Below, one piece after another: positions 8,476 through 18,221 of a DNA stretch of 64,000 nucleotides (position 1 is its first letter; each line of letters begins with the position of its first letter). The position numbers were made by a program, and so were the translations under genes. The stretch comes from Streptomyces lacrimifluminis (GTDB lineage: Bacteria; Actinomycetota; Actinomycetes; Streptomycetales; Streptomycetaceae), in NCBI RefSeq assembly GCF_014646095.1, contig NZ_BMMU01000006.1, forward strand, positions 248,001-312,000, in the 5' to 3' direction. Below the pieces are notes generated by a model. The model ran no database searches, was not told where the DNA came from, and saw nothing but the letters and a program-made list of their open reading frames with translations.

Positions 8476-9816
8476 GTGTCCGACATCGAACTGGTGCTGC
8501 GGTCGACGCGTGTCATCACGCCCGAGGGGACGCGTGCGGCCACCGTCGCGGTTGCCGGCGGCCGGATCGCGGCCGTACTCCCGTACGAGGCCGACGTACC
8601 GCCCGGCGCGCGCCTGGAGGACTTCGGTGACGACGTCCTGCTGCCGGGGCTGGTCGACACCCATGTGCACGTCAACGACCCCGGGCGTACGGAGTGGGAG
8701 GGCTTCTGGACCGCCACGCGTGCCGCGGCGGCCGGCGGCATCACCACCCTCGTCGACATGCCCCTCAACTCCCTCCCGCCGACCACGACGGTCGGCCATC
8801 TCCGTACGAAGCGGGAGGTGGCCGCCCGCAAGGCGCACATCGACGTCGGCTTCTGGGGCGGCGCGCTGCCCGACAACGTCAAGGACCTGCGCCCCCTGCA
8901 CGACGCCGGTGTCTTCGGCTTCAAGGCATTCCTGTCGCCGTCCGGCGTGGACGAGTTCCCCCACCTCGACCAGGAGCGGCTCGCCCGGTCGATGGCCGAG
9001 ATCGCCGGCTTCGACGGACTGCTCATCGTGCACGCCGAGGACCCGCACCACCTCGACTCGGCGCCGCAGCGGGGCGGCCCCGAGTACGCCCACTTCCTCG
9101 CCTCGCGCCCCCGCGGCGCGGAGGACAGGGCGATCGCCGACCTGATCGAGCAGGCGAAGCGTCTGGAAGCGCGCGTGCACGTCCTGCACCTGTCGTCGAG
9201 CGACGCGCTGCCGCTGATCGCGGCGGCGAAGGCGGAGAGGGTGCGGATCACGGTGGAGACGTGTCCGCACTATCTGACCCTCACCGCCGAGGAAGTCCCG
9301 GACGGGGCAAGCGAGTTCAAGTGCTGCCCGCCCATCCGGGAGGCCGCCAACCAGGACCTGCTGTGGCAGGCGCTGGCCGACGGCACGATCGACTGCGTCG
9401 TCACCGACCACTCACCGTCCACCGCCGACCTCAAGACCGCCGACTTCGCCACGGCGTGGGGTGGCATCTCCGGTCTCCAGCTGAGCCTCGCCGCGGTGTG
9501 GACCGAGGCACGGAAGAGGGGCCACTCCCTGGAGGACGTCGTGCGCTGGATGTCCACGCGTACGGCCGCCCTGGTGGGCCTCGGCGCACGCAAGGGCGCC
9601 ATCGAGGCAGGCCGGGACGCCGACTTCGCCGTGCTCGCGCCGGACGAGACGTTCACCGTGGACCCGGCCGCCCTGCAACACCGCAACCGCGTGACGGCGT
9701 ACGCGGGCAGGACCCTCAGCGGTGTCGTCAGGTCGACGTGGTTGCGCGGCGAACGGATCGTGGTGGAGGGCGAGTTCACCGAACCGAAGGGGCAACTCCT
9801 CACCCGCACGCCCTGA
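8476..9816 (+). CDS. allB: Allantoinase
   Basis: This 446-residue amidohydrolase opens the hydantoin ring of allantoin to give allantoate. The di-metal ligands are visible: His63/His65 ([11 protein letters not shown]), the carboxylated Lys150 (FGFKAFL), His186 (IVHAED), His238 (VLHLSS) and Asp311 (VVTDHSPS). The GTG start is fixed by AAAGGGG six bases upstream. Allantoicase follows 78 bp downstream, so the two are likely one transcript. Regulation by the adjacent IclR protein is suggested by the TTCC-N7-GGAA sites. Confidence 0.96.
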   Translation: MSDIELVLRSTRVITPEGTRAATVAVAGGRIAAVLPYEADVPPGARLEDFGDDVLLPGLVDTHVHVNDPGRTEWEGFWTATRAAAAGGITTLVDMPLNSLPPTTTVGHLRTKREVAARKAHIDVGFWGGALPDNVKDLRPLHDAGVFGFKAFLSPSGVDEFPHLDQERLARSMAEIAGFDGLLIVHAEDPHHLDSAPQRGGPEYAHFLASRPRGAEDRAIADLIEQAKRLEARVHVLHLSSSDALPLIAAAKAERVRITVETCPHYLTLTAEEVPDGASEFKCCPPIREAANQDLLWQALADGTIDCVVTDHSPSTADLKTADFATAWGGISGLQLSLAAVWTEARKRGHSLEDVVRWMSTRTAALVGLGARKGAIEAGRDADFAVLAPDETFTVDPAALQHRNRVTAYAGRTLSGVVRSTWLRGERIVVEGEFTEPKGQLLTRTP

Positions 9817-9894
9817 TACGCCCCTCTCTTTTCCCTCCTCTTCTCCGTTTCCCGGCACCCGCAGCGCCGACCCCGAAAGGCAGATCCGATCACC

Positions 9895-11010
9895 GTGACC
9901 GCGATTCCGAGCTTCACCGGCGACGCGAACCCCTATGGAGGCGGTGACCCGTACGCGGACTACCGCACCGCGGACTTCCCCTTCGCCCAGCACGCCAACC
10001 TCGCCGACCGCCGCCTCGGGGCCGGGGTGATCGCCGCCAACGACGAGTTCTTCGCCGACCGCGAGAACATGCTCGTGCCCGAGCCCGCCGAGTTCGTGCC
10101 CGAGCACTTCGGACACAAGGGCAAGATCATGGACGGCTGGGAGACCCGGCGCCGGCGTGGCGCGTCCGCCGAGCACCCGTGGCCGACCGCGGAGGACCAC
10201 GACTGGGCGCTGGTACGGCTCGGCGCGCCGGGCGTCGTACGCGGCGTCGTGGTCGACACCGCCCACTTCCGCGGCAACTATCCGCAGGCCGTGTCGGTGG
10301 AGGGCGTGTCGGTGCCCGGCTGCCCGTCCCCCGAGGAACTGCTGGCGGACGACGTGAAGTGGACGACGCTGGTGCCGCGCACGAAGGTGGGCGGCCATGC
10401 GGCGAACGGCTTCGAGGTGTCCCTCGAACAGCGTTTCACGCACCTGCGGGTGAACCAGCATCCCGACGGGGGGATCGCGCGCCTGCGGGTGTACGGCGAG
10501 GTCGTCCCGGACCCGGAGTGGCTGGCGGCGCTGGGCACCTTCGACGTGGTCGCCCTGGAGAACGGCGGCCGGGCCGAGGACGCGTCCAACCTCTTCTACT
10601 CACCGGCGTCGAACACCATCCAGCCGGGGCGCTCCCGCAAGATGGACGACGGCTGGGAGACACGTCGCCGCCGTGACCAGGGCGACGACTGGATCCGCTA
10701 CCGGCTGGTGGCCCGGTCGGAGATCCGGGCCGTCGAGATCGACACGGCGTATCTGAAGGGGAACAGCGCGGGCTGGGCGACGGTGTCCCTCCGGGACGGC
10801 GAGCACGCTGAGTGGACGGAGATCCTCCCGCGCACCCGCCTCCAGCCCGACACGAACCACCGATTCGTCCTGCCGACCCCGGCGACGGGCACGCACGCGC
10901 GCGTGGACATCTATCCGGACGGCGGGATCTCACGGCTGCGGCTGTTCGGCTCCCTGACGGAGGAGGGGGCGGGGGAACTGGCGGCTCGGCATCGAGGGCT
11001 CGGGGGCTGA
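9895..11010 (+). CDS. alc: Allantoicase
   Basis: This 371-residue protein hydrolyses allantoate to ureidoglycolate and urea. It shows the family's internal duplication: GKIMDGWETRRRR with DTAHFRGNYP in the first half, and RKMDDGWETRRRR with DTAYLKGNS in the second. The GTG start follows a GAAAGG about 15 bases upstream. The product leads to glyoxylate, the substrate of the nearby malate synthase. Confidence 0.95.
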   Translation: MTAIPSFTGDANPYGGGDPYADYRTADFPFAQHANLADRRLGAGVIAANDEFFADRENMLVPEPAEFVPEHFGHKGKIMDGWETRRRRGASAEHPWPTAEDHDWALVRLGAPGVVRGVVVDTAHFRGNYPQAVSVEGVSVPGCPSPEELLADDVKWTTLVPRTKVGGHAANGFEVSLEQRFTHLRVNQHPDGGIARLRVYGEVVPDPEWLAALGTFDVVALENGGRAEDASNLFYSPASNTIQPGRSRKMDDGWETRRRRDQGDDWIRYRLVARSEIRAVEIDTAYLKGNSAGWATVSLRDGEHAEWTEILPRTRLQPDTNHRFVLPTPATGTHARVDIYPDGGISRLRLFGSLTEEGAGELAARHRGLGG

Positions 11011-11072
11011 GGTGGGCTCCGCCGGGGATGCGATGGTGATGCGGTGGGGGCGGGAGTGCATGACCATGCCGT

Positions 11073-11098
11073 GTCCCGCCCGCCGGGCGGACCGGGAC
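11073..11098. terminator. Stem-loop between convergent genes
   Basis: GTCCCG...CGGGAC arms with a GC-rich interior form a strong, slightly imperfect hairpin between the convergent allantoicase and small membrane protein genes. It could terminate both. Confidence 0.5.
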
Positions 11099-11108
11099 GC
11101 GGCCTCGG

Positions 11109-11309
11109 TCACCCGTGCTTCCGGCTCTCGGCGGCGGCGAACAGCGCGAACGACAGCACGAGCAGCGTGACGCTCGCGTAGATCTCGTGACCGTCGAGAA
11201 GACCGAGCTTCTGTACGAGGCCCCAGTGCAGGGCGGTGAACTCGTGCAGCAGGCCTGCGACGCCCTGCACCAGGGCGAGAAAACCGGCGATTTCCAGTAA
11301 CTGCTTCAT
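11109..11309 (-). CDS. Small membrane protein
   Basis: This 66-residue protein has two hydrophobic segments (LLEIAGFLALVQGVAGLL and IYASVTLLVLSFALFAAA) separated by a polar loop, so it is a probable two-helix inner-membrane protein. The ATG at 11309 is preceded by GAGGA with a 7-base spacer, which is better than the upstream in-frame ATG. No family recognised. Confidence 0.7.
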   Translation of the reverse strand: MKQLLEIAGFLALVQGVAGLLHEFTALHWGLVQKLGLLDGHEIYASVTLLVLSFALFAAAESRKHG

Positions 11310-11487
11310 ACCGGGATCCTCGGTCCGCGGACTCCTCGCCTCCATCGGCCGCAGGGCGAGGCGTCTTCCCCCGAAGTCGCCGGTCGCGCCCGGAGACGGA
11401 GCCGAAAGTCTTCGGCGGCGCGACTTTGGTCGACGGTCACGACGAGGCGGGGGTGGCCCAGGCCATCTCTGCGTAGATTTGTCGACC

Positions 11488-12837
11488 GTGAGTGGTGACA
11501 GACCGACATCCGTTCCCGAGGTCCCGACGGCGTTCCCGGGGCGGCGGTGGCTCTTCCCGTCGGCCGTGCTCGACGAACTCGATCACGACCCCGGTTCCGA
11601 CCCTGGTTCCCCTCCAGGTTCCGGCTCCGCGCGGGAGCGGGCCGGGTGGTTCGGAAGGTCCGCACGGCCCCGGCGTACCGCGCGCGACTGGGTCGTCGAC
11701 TTCACCTGCTTCCTGCTGGCCGTCCTCATCGGCGTGCTGGGCGCCGAGGCGCTGGCCGACGACCCGAACACCCCCCACGCCCTTGTCGTCGCCGACCAGT
11801 GGCTCGGCGCCCTTTCCTGCGCCGCGGTATGGCTGCGGCGCCGCCGGCCGCTCGGCCTCGCGGTAGCGATGCTCGCGGTCAGCCTCGTGTCGACCACCGC
11901 GGGCGGCGCCGGCCTGGTCGCCCTGTTCTCCCTGGCCGTGCATCGCCCCTTCCGGTACGTCGGCCTGGTCGGCGGTGCCTCCGTCGTGGTGATGCCGCTC
12001 TTCTACTGGCTTCGCCCCGACCCTGACCTGCCGTACTTCGTCTCGGTGGTCCTCAGCGCCCTGCTGACCGCGACCGCGGTCGGCTGGGGCATGTTCGTGC
12101 GGTCCAAGCGGCAGCTGATGCTGAGCCTGCGGGACCGGCTGCGGCGGGCCGAGACGGAGGCGGTGCTGCGCGCGGAGCAGGCCCAGCGGCTCGCCCGCGA
12201 GGCCATCGCGCGCGAGATGCACGATGTGCTCGCCCATCGGCTCACCCTGCTGAGCGTCCACGCGGGCGCCCTGGAGTTCCGGCCCGACGCGCCCCGAGCG
12301 GAGGTCGCGCGGGCCGCCGGGGTCATCCGGGAGAGCGCGCACGACGCCCTCCAGGACCTGCGGGAGATCATCGGCGTCCTGCGGACCGGCGACGCGGAGG
12401 AGGCGGGACGCCCGCAGCCCACGCTGGCCGCGCTCGACACCCTGGTCACCGAATCCCGCGAGGCCGGCATGAAGATCCTGCTGGACAGCCGCGTGACGGC
12501 ACCGGCCGCCGTCCCCGCCTCCATCGGCCGCACCGCCTACCGGATCGTCCAGGAGGGCCTCACGAACGCACGCAAGCACGCCCCGGGCGCCGAGGTCACG
12601 GTGTCCCTCGCAGGCGCCCCGGGCGACGGCCTGACCGTCTCCGTGCGCAATCCCGCGCCCCCGGGGGAGGTTCCGCACGTCCCCGGCTCCGGACAGGGCC
12701 TCATCGGGCTGACCGAGCGCGCGACGCTGGCGGGCGGTCGGCTGGAGCACGGCGCGCAGGCCGACGAGGGCGGAGACGAGGACGCAGGCGGGGCCGGGGG
12801 ATTCGTCGTCCGGGCCTGGCTGCCGTGGGGTGCCTGA
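11488..12837 (+). CDS. Sensor histidine kinase (HisKA_3, NarL-type partner)
   Basis: This protein of about 449 residues has a proline-rich N-terminus, a cluster of transmembrane helices (about 70-220), then the HisKA_3 motif AREMHDVLAHRLTLLSVHAG with the phosphoacceptor His near 246, and a C-terminal HATPase (GQGLIGLTERATLAGG). TAGATT at 11474-11479 resembles a -10 box ending 8 bases before the GTG, so the transcript may be leaderless. The cognate regulator is probably the NarL-type gene at 14004, separated only by an aldo/keto reductase on the other strand. The signal is unknown. Confidence 0.9.
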   Translation: MSGDRPTSVPEVPTAFPGRRWLFPSAVLDELDHDPGSDPGSPPGSGSARERAGWFGRSARPRRTARDWVVDFTCFLLAVLIGVLGAEALADDPNTPHALVVADQWLGALSCAAVWLRRRRPLGLAVAMLAVSLVSTTAGGAGLVALFSLAVHRPFRYVGLVGGASVVVMPLFYWLRPDPDLPYFVSVVLSALLTATAVGWGMFVRSKRQLMLSLRDRLRRAETEAVLRAEQAQRLAREAIAREMHDVLAHRLTLLSVHAGALEFRPDAPRAEVARAAGVIRESAHDALQDLREIIGVLRTGDAEEAGRPQPTLAALDTLVTESREAGMKILLDSRVTAPAAVPASIGRTAYRIVQEGLTNARKHAPGAEVTVSLAGAPGDGLTVSVRNPAPPGEVPHVPGSGQGLIGLTERATLAGGRLEHGAQADEGGDEDAGGAGGFVVRAWLPWGA

Positions 12838-12871
12838 CGGCACCTCTACGAGGACGAGGACGAGGGCGCTT

Positions 12872-13906
12872 TCAGGCGCGTACCGTGCGCGGCACCACGC
12901 GTTGTCCCGCCTCCCCGTACACCCAGGCCGAGGTGTCCTCGATGAACTCGGTCGGGAAGCCCGGCCGGAATCCGGTGGTCTCGTCCAGTTTCGCCACCAG
13001 GTCGGCGGGGAGCGTCAGTTCGGCCGCGCCGAGATTGTCCGTGAGCTGCTCGACCCGGCGCGCGCCCACGATCGGATGCACGGCGGGGGAGTGCGCCATG
13101 GTCCACGCGATGGCCACCTGCGCCGGGGACGCGCCGAGTTCGTCCGCCGCCGACTGCACCGCCCGCGCCACCGCGTGCTCGCGCTCGCCGATCGCGTCCG
13201 CGGACAGCCGTACCGACTCGTCGGGGGCGATGCCACGCGCGCGGGTGTACTTGCCGGACAGGATGCCGTTCTGCAGCGGACTCCAGGCCGCCACCGACAT
13301 TCCGAACGCCTCGGCCATCGGCAGCAGTTCGCGTTCGATGTCCCGGTCGAGCAGGCTGTACGGCACCTGGAGCGCGGCGAACTGCGACCAACCCCGCCAC
13401 TCCGCCAGGGTGTTGGCCCGGGACACCACCCAGGCCGGGGCGTCCGAGATACCGACGTAGAGCACCTTCCCGGAGCGCACGGCGTCGTCGAGGGCGCGCA
13501 TGGTCTCCTCGACGGGCGTGGCACGGTCCCAGATGTGCACCCAGTAGACGTCGACGTAGTCCGTGCCGAGCCGGCGCAGGCTCGTCTCCAGGGACAGTGT
13601 GAGGTTCTTGCGGTGGTTGCCCGCGGCGTTGGGATCGGCGCCGTCACGCGAGATCGTGTACTTCGTGGACAGCACGAGCCGGTCGCGCCGCCCCCGGAGG
13701 AGTTCGCCCAGGATCGTCTCGCTCGCCCCACCGCGGTAGTTGATCGCGGTGTCGACGACATTCCCGCCGGCGTCCTCGTACGCGTCGAGGATGCGCGCGC
13801 ACTCCCCTTTGGGCGCCCCCACCCCGCCCTGGTCACCGAAGGTCATGGCTCCCAGAAAGAGCTCGGAGACACGTAGACCGGTCCGGCCCAGCAGTCGGTA
13901 GCGCAC
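12872..13906 (-). CDS. Aldo/keto reductase
   Basis: This 344-residue TIM-barrel NADPH-dependent oxidoreductase has the catalytic tetrad Asp52, Tyr57 (VDTAINYRGG), Lys82 (STKY) and His124 (YWVHIWD). Family members reduce aldehydes or ketones; the substrate is not evident. The GTG start follows AGGGG by six bases. It is encoded against, and between, the two-component genes, so it may be regulated by them or be an insertion that separated them. Confidence 0.92.
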   Translation of the reverse strand: MRYRLLGRTGLRVSELFLGAMTFGDQGGVGAPKGECARILDAYEDAGGNVVDTAINYRGGASETILGELLRGRRDRLVLSTKYTISRDGADPNAAGNHRKNLTLSLETSLRRLGTDYVDVYWVHIWDRATPVEETMRALDDAVRSGKVLYVGISDAPAWVVSRANTLAEWRGWSQFAALQVPYSLLDRDIERELLPMAEAFGMSVAAWSPLQNGILSGKYTRARGIAPDESVRLSADAIGEREHAVARAVQSAADELGASPAQVAIAWTMAHSPAVHPIVGARRVEQLTDNLGAAELTLPADLVAKLDETTGFRPGFPTEFIEDTSAWVYGEAGQRVVPRTVRA

Positions 13907-14003
13907 GAAAGGCCCCTCATTTCACGGGAGTTCAGGTCCGCAATGTAGCCCGCGAGCCGGCCGTGTACGTCCGGGCGCCGCACAACCGTGATTACGTAGG
14001 GCC

Positions 14004-14684
14004 ATGACCGTGATCAGACTGCTCCTCGTCGACGACGACCCCCTGGTAAGGGCAGGCCTGTCCTTCATGATGGGCGGCGCCGACGACATCGAGATCGTCG
14101 GCGAGGCCGCCGACGGCAGCGAGGTCGAGGCGCTCGTCGGCCGCACCGACCCGGACGTCGTGCTCATGGACATCCGGATGCCGACGGTGGACGGCCTCGC
14201 CGCGACCGAACGCCTGCGGGCCCTCAAGGACGCCCCGCAGGTCGTGGTCCTCACCACCTTCCACGCCGACGACCAGGTACTGCGCGCCCTGCGCGCGGGC
14301 GCCGCCGGCTTCGTCCTCAAGGACACCCCACCCGCCGAGATCCTCGCCGCGGTACGCCGTGTCGCGGCCGGTGACCCCGTGCTGTCGCCCGCGGTCACCC
14401 GCCAGTTGATGGCGCACGCGGCGGGCGGCACGGCCGACACCCGGCGGTCCGGCGCCCGGGAGCGGATCGGCGCGCTCAACGACCGGGAACGCGAGGTCGC
14501 GGTCGCCGTCGGCCAGGGCAGTTCGAACGCGGAGATCGCCGCCGCCCTGTTCATGAGCGTCGCCACCGTCAAGACACACGTCTCCCGCATCCTCGCCAAG
14601 CTGGACCTCAACAACCGAGTACAGATCGCCCTGTTGGCGTACGACGCCGGAATCCTGGAGGACAACGGGCAGGACGGGCACTAG
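14004..14684 (+). CDS. NarL/LuxR-type response regulator
   Basis: This 226-residue protein has a receiver domain with the acidic pocket DDD (10-12), phospho-acceptor Asp56 (LMDIRMP) and Lys106 (VLKD), then a LuxR helix-turn-helix (LNDREREVAVAVGQGSSNAEI, MSVATVKTHVSRILAKL). It most likely pairs with the histidine kinase at 11488. Its targets are unknown; the aldo/keto reductase between the two genes is one candidate. Confidence 0.93.
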   Translation: MTVIRLLLVDDDPLVRAGLSFMMGGADDIEIVGEAADGSEVEALVGRTDPDVVLMDIRMPTVDGLAATERLRALKDAPQVVVLTTFHADDQVLRALRAGAAGFVLKDTPPAEILAAVRRVAAGDPVLSPAVTRQLMAHAAGGTADTRRSGARERIGALNDREREVAVAVGQGSSNAEIAAALFMSVATVKTHVSRILAKLDLNNRVQIALLAYDAGILEDNGQDGH

Positions 14685-14735
14685 GTTCCGTCGTCGGGTT
14701 CGGCGACAGGATCAGGACGAACCCAGGATGACCCG

Positions 14736-14900
14736 CATCCGGTGTACGCACGTCTGCGCGCCCACGGCCCCGTGCGCACCGGGTACGGCTGCCGCACTCG
14801 GACACCGCCCGGACGCGCGCCACGCCACCTGGCTCGTCACCGGCCACGCAGAGGCGCGCGCGGCGCTCGCCGCCCCTGCCGGACCGTGCCCCGGCCCGCC
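14736..14900 (+). pseudogene. Cytochrome P450 N-terminal remnant
   Basis: HPVYARLRAHGPVR in one frame, then ATWLVTGHAEARAALA in another, read as the first 60 or so residues of an actinomycete P450 with a frameshift and loss of the rest (no heme-binding Cys motif follows). The rest of the 14685-15010 gap holds nothing I recognise. Confidence 0.65.
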
Positions 14901-15010
14901 TGCCCGGCTCCCGGGGATGGATGCGCGGGGTGCGGAGTCTCCCGGTGCGGTGGTGGCCGGCCGGCCCGGAACGTCACGGACCGGGCGTCAGCCGCCGCCC
15001 TCCCCGGCTC

Positions 15011-16024
15011 TCAGCTCCACCCGCCCTGAATCTCCGCGAGGTGGACGGGCCTGCGCTCCCGTCTGGACAGCTCGCAGGCCTCGGCGACGCGCAGGGCCTG
15101 GAGGGCCTCGCGGCCGTCGCACGGGTTGGCGCGTTCGCCGCGCACCACCTCGACGAAGGCCGACAGCTCGGCCTCGTAGGCAGGGCCGAAGCGTTCCAGG
15201 AAGCCGGTCCAGGGCTTGCTCGCGGCCGGCGGCCCGGCCGGTTCGGTGGACGCGATGGGCGTACGGTCGTCCAGGCCGACGCCGATCTGGTCCAGCTCCC
15301 CGGCCAGCTCCATGCGGACGTCGTAGCCCGCGCCGTTCATACGCGTCGCCGTCGCCGTCGCGAGCGTGCCGTCGTCCAGGGTGAGGACCGCGGCGGCCGT
15401 GCCGATGTCGCCCGCGTCGCGGAACATCGAGGGCCCGGCGTCCGACCCGGTCGCGTACACCTCGACGATCTCGTGCCCCGTCACCCAGCGCAGGATGTCG
15501 AAGTCGTGGATCAGGGTGTCCCGGTACAGCCCGCCGGACAGCGGCAGGTACTCGGGCGGTGGGGGCGTCTGGTCCGACGTCATCATGCGGACGGTGTGCA
15601 GCCGCCCGAGCTTCCCGGACCGCACGGTCTCGCGGGCACCCGTGTAGCCGGTGTCGAAGCGGCGCTGGAAGCCCATCTGGAGGATGGTGCCGGCCGCCTC
15701 CACCTCGGCGATCGCGGCCAGGGTGGCAGGCAGGTCGAGCGCTATGGGCTTCTCGCAGAACACCGGGAGGCCCGAGCGTGCTGCCCGACCGATCAGTTCG
15801 GCGTGGGCCGAGGTGGCGGCTGTGATCACCACGGCGTCCACGCCCCAGGTGAAGATCTCGTCGACACCCGGTGCGGCCGTGGCTCCTAAGCGGTGTGCGA
15901 GATCCTGTGCCCGCCCGCTGTCCGCGTCCGTGACGATGAGAGAGCCCCCTACCTCGCGGTGGCGGCTGAGGGTGTTCGCGTGGAATGTACCGATGCGGCC
16001 CGTCCCGATGACTCCGATGCGCAT
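15011..16024 (-). CDS. Gfo/Idh/MocA dehydrogenase, inositol 2-dehydrogenase-like
   Basis: This 337-residue NAD(P)-dependent dehydrogenase has the Rossmann motif GVIGTGRIG near the N-terminus, the family EKP motif (91-93) with catalytic Lys92, and Asp169 and His173 (YRDTLIHDFDILRW). These correspond to the Lys-Asp-His triad of Bacillus IolG. It probably oxidises a cyclitol or sugar. It is divergent from a GntR/UTRA regulator, its likely controller. The ATG at 16024 gives the canonical N-terminus. The exact substrate is uncertain. Confidence 0.88.
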   Translation of the reverse strand: MRIGVIGTGRIGTFHANTLSRHREVGGSLIVTDADSGRAQDLAHRLGATAAPGVDEIFTWGVDAVVITAATSAHAELIGRAARSGLPVFCEKPIALDLPATLAAIAEVEAAGTILQMGFQRRFDTGYTGARETVRSGKLGRLHTVRMMTSDQTPPPPEYLPLSGGLYRDTLIHDFDILRWVTGHEIVEVYATGSDAGPSMFRDAGDIGTAAAVLTLDDGTLATATATRMNGAGYDVRMELAGELDQIGVGLDDRTPIASTEPAGPPAASKPWTGFLERFGPAYEAELSAFVEVVRGERANPCDGREALQALRVAEACELSRRERRPVHLAEIQGGWS

Positions 16025-16127
16025 GAGAACCAAACTGGGGTCCGACCAGGCGCGCTGTCAATGCGTATGTCCGGACAACCGAACTACACGACTTCCCGTC
16101 AACAGTCCCCGGAGCTACGCTCGGGCC

Positions 16128-16892
16128 GTGCCGAAACCAGATGTGGATCCGACAGTGCCGCTGGAGCTCAGTGTGGACCGGAGCAGTCCGGTACCGCTGT
16201 ACTTCCAGCTGTCCCAGCAGCTCGAAGCCGCGATCGAGCACGGAGCACTCACTCCCGGCAGCCTGCTGGGCAACGAGATAGAGCTGGCCGGGCGGCTCGG
16301 CCTGTCCCGCCCCACCGTGCGCCAGGCCATCCAGTCCCTCGTGGACAAGGGCCTGCTCGTACGCCGCCGGGGTGTCGGCACACAGGTCGTGCACAGCCAG
16401 GTCAAGCGCCCCCTGGAACTGAGCAGCCTGTACGACGACCTGGAGGCGGCGGGCCAGCGCCCCGCGACCAAGGTCCTCGTCAACACGGTCGTGCCGGCCT
16501 CCGCCGAGGTCGCCGCCGCACTCAACGTGGCCGAGGGCAGCGACGTACACCACGTGGAACGGCTGCGGATGGCGCACGGCGAGCCGATGGCGTACCTCTG
16601 CAACTATCTGCCGCCCGGCCTGTTCGACCTGGACACCGGCCAGCTGGAGGCCACCGGGCTGTACCGCCTGATGCGCGCCGCCGGGATCACCCTGCACAGT
16701 GCCCGGCAGTCGATCGGCGCGCGCGGAGCCATGGCCGAGGAGGCGGAACGCCTCACCGAACGCGAGGGCGCCCCCCTGCTCACGATGCAGCGCACGACCT
16801 TCGACGACACGGGCCGCGCCGTCGAATTCGGCACCCACACCTACCGCCCGACGCGCTATTCGTTCGAGTTTCAACTCCTGGTACGCCCCTAG
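16128..16892 (+). CDS. GntR-family regulator (HutC/UTRA type)
   Basis: This 254-residue protein has an N-terminal GntR winged helix (YFQLSQQLEAAIEHGAL, ELAGRLGLSRPTVRQAIQSLVDKG) and a C-terminal UTRA ligand domain (PLELSSLYDDLEAAGQRP onward). The GTG at 16128 lies 6 bases after TACGCT, a -10-like hexamer, so a leaderless message is possible. It is divergent from the IolG-like dehydrogenase, and the 103-bp gap probably holds its operator. Confidence 0.88.
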   Translation: MPKPDVDPTVPLELSVDRSSPVPLYFQLSQQLEAAIEHGALTPGSLLGNEIELAGRLGLSRPTVRQAIQSLVDKGLLVRRRGVGTQVVHSQVKRPLELSSLYDDLEAAGQRPATKVLVNTVVPASAEVAAALNVAEGSDVHHVERLRMAHGEPMAYLCNYLPPGLFDLDTGQLEATGLYRLMRAAGITLHSARQSIGARGAMAEEAERLTEREGAPLLTMQRTTFDDTGRAVEFGTHTYRPTRYSFEFQLLVRP

Positions 16893-16898
16893 AGGGAA

Positions 16899-16950
16899 GG
16901 GACGAGTCCCGTCCCCTAGGGCGCGGGGAACTGCGCGCGCAACCACACTC
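16899..16950. repeat. Common Streptomyces intergenic repeat with hairpin
   Basis: A GGGAC/GTCCC stem-loop (16899-16915) just after the GntR stop is followed by CCCTAGGGCGCGGGGAACTG and a GC-rich tail. This kind of sequence recurs between Streptomyces genes and may terminate transcription. Confidence 0.5.
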
Positions 16951-17033
16951 CACCCGCACCCGGCAGACAACCGCACCGCCCCCTTGCTGCCCCGCAACGC
17001 ACCCGCCCTGCCGGTGAGGCAGAATCACTCCCG

Positions 17034-18221
17034 ATGAGCAGCTACCGCGACCTCGCACTCCCCAGGGCACTGGCCGCCTCCGCCCGAGAGGGCAGCGCCC
17101 CCATCGGCTCCCGCAGAGCCCCCGCCCTGCGCACCGTCGGCACGCGTGAGCGCCGTTCCCACCTCACGGCCCCCCGCGTACCCACCGTCGGCATCGACAT
17201 CGGCGGCACGAAGGTGATGGCCGGAGTGGTCGACGCCGACGGCAACATCCTGGAGAAGCTCCGCACCGAGACGCCCGACAAGTCCAAGAGCCCCAAGGTC
17301 GTCGAGGACACCATCGTCGAACTGGTCCTGGACCTGTCCGACCGGCACGACGTGCACGCGGTCGGCATCGGCGCGGCCGGCTGGGTGGACGCCGACCGCA
17401 ACCGGGTCCTGTTCGCCCCCCACCTGTCGTGGCGCAACGAGCCTCTGAGGGACCGTATCTCCGGCCGCCTCGCCGTGCCCGTCCTGGTGGACAACGACGC
17501 CAACACCGCGGCCTGGGCCGAATGGCGCTTCGGCGCGGGCCGGGGCGAGGACCACCTCGTCATGATCACGCTCGGCACCGGGATCGGCGGCGCCATCCTG
17601 GAGGACGGCCAGGTCAAGCGGGGCAAGTTCGGCGTGGCCGGCGAGTTCGGCCACATGCAGGTCGTGCCCGGCGGCCACCGCTGCCCCTGCGGCAACCGCG
17701 GCTGCTGGGAGCAGTACAGCTCGGGCAACGCACTGGTTCGTGAGGCCCGTGAACTCGCCGCCGCGGACTCCCCGGTGGCGTACGGGATCATCGAGCACGT
17801 CAAGGGTGACATCTCCGAGATCACCGGACCGATGATCACCGAGCTGGCCCGCGAGGGCGACGCGATGTGCATCGAACTGCTCCAGGACATCGGCCAGTGG
17901 CTCGGCGTGGGCATCGCCAACCTGGCCGCCGCACTGGACCCCTCCTGCTTCGTCATCGGCGGCGGCGTCTCCGCGGCCGACGACCTGCTGATCGGCCCCG
18001 CCCGGGAGGCCTTCCGCCGCCATCTCACCGGCCGCGGCTACCGCCCCGAGGCCCGCATCGCGCGCGCCCAACTCGGCCCCGAGGCCGGCATGGTGGGCGC
18101 CGCCGACCTCGCCCGTCTGGTCGCCCGCCGCTTCCGGCGCGCCAACCGGCGCCGCGTCGAGCGGTACGAGCGCTACGAGAAGTTCGTCGAGACCCGCCGT
18201 ACCACCCAGGGGCCGCTGTGA
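17034..18221 (+). CDS. ROK-family sugar kinase (glucokinase-like)
   Basis: This 395-residue protein has a 50-residue N-terminal extension, then the ATP-binding GIDIGGTK (53-60), a catalytic VDNDANTAAWAEW region and the ROK zinc-binding motif CPCGNRGCWEQ. Nothing suggests a DNA-binding domain, so it is a kinase and not a ROK repressor. It ends in a basic tail (RRFRRANRRRVERYERYEKF). Its stop overlaps the GTG of a membrane protein gene. The sugar is not defined by sequence. Confidence 0.9.
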   Translation: MSSYRDLALPRALAASAREGSAPIGSRRAPALRTVGTRERRSHLTAPRVPTVGIDIGGTKVMAGVVDADGNILEKLRTETPDKSKSPKVVEDTIVELVLDLSDRHDVHAVGIGAAGWVDADRNRVLFAPHLSWRNEPLRDRISGRLAVPVLVDNDANTAAWAEWRFGAGRGEDHLVMITLGTGIGGAILEDGQVKRGKFGVAGEFGHMQVVPGGHRCPCGNRGCWEQYSSGNALVREARELAAADSPVAYGIIEHVKGDISEITGPMITELAREGDAMCIELLQDIGQWLGVGIANLAAALDPSCFVIGGGVSAADDLLIGPAREAFRRHLTGRGYRPEARIARAQLGPEAGMVGAADLARLVARRFRRANRRRVERYERYEKFVETRRTTQGPL

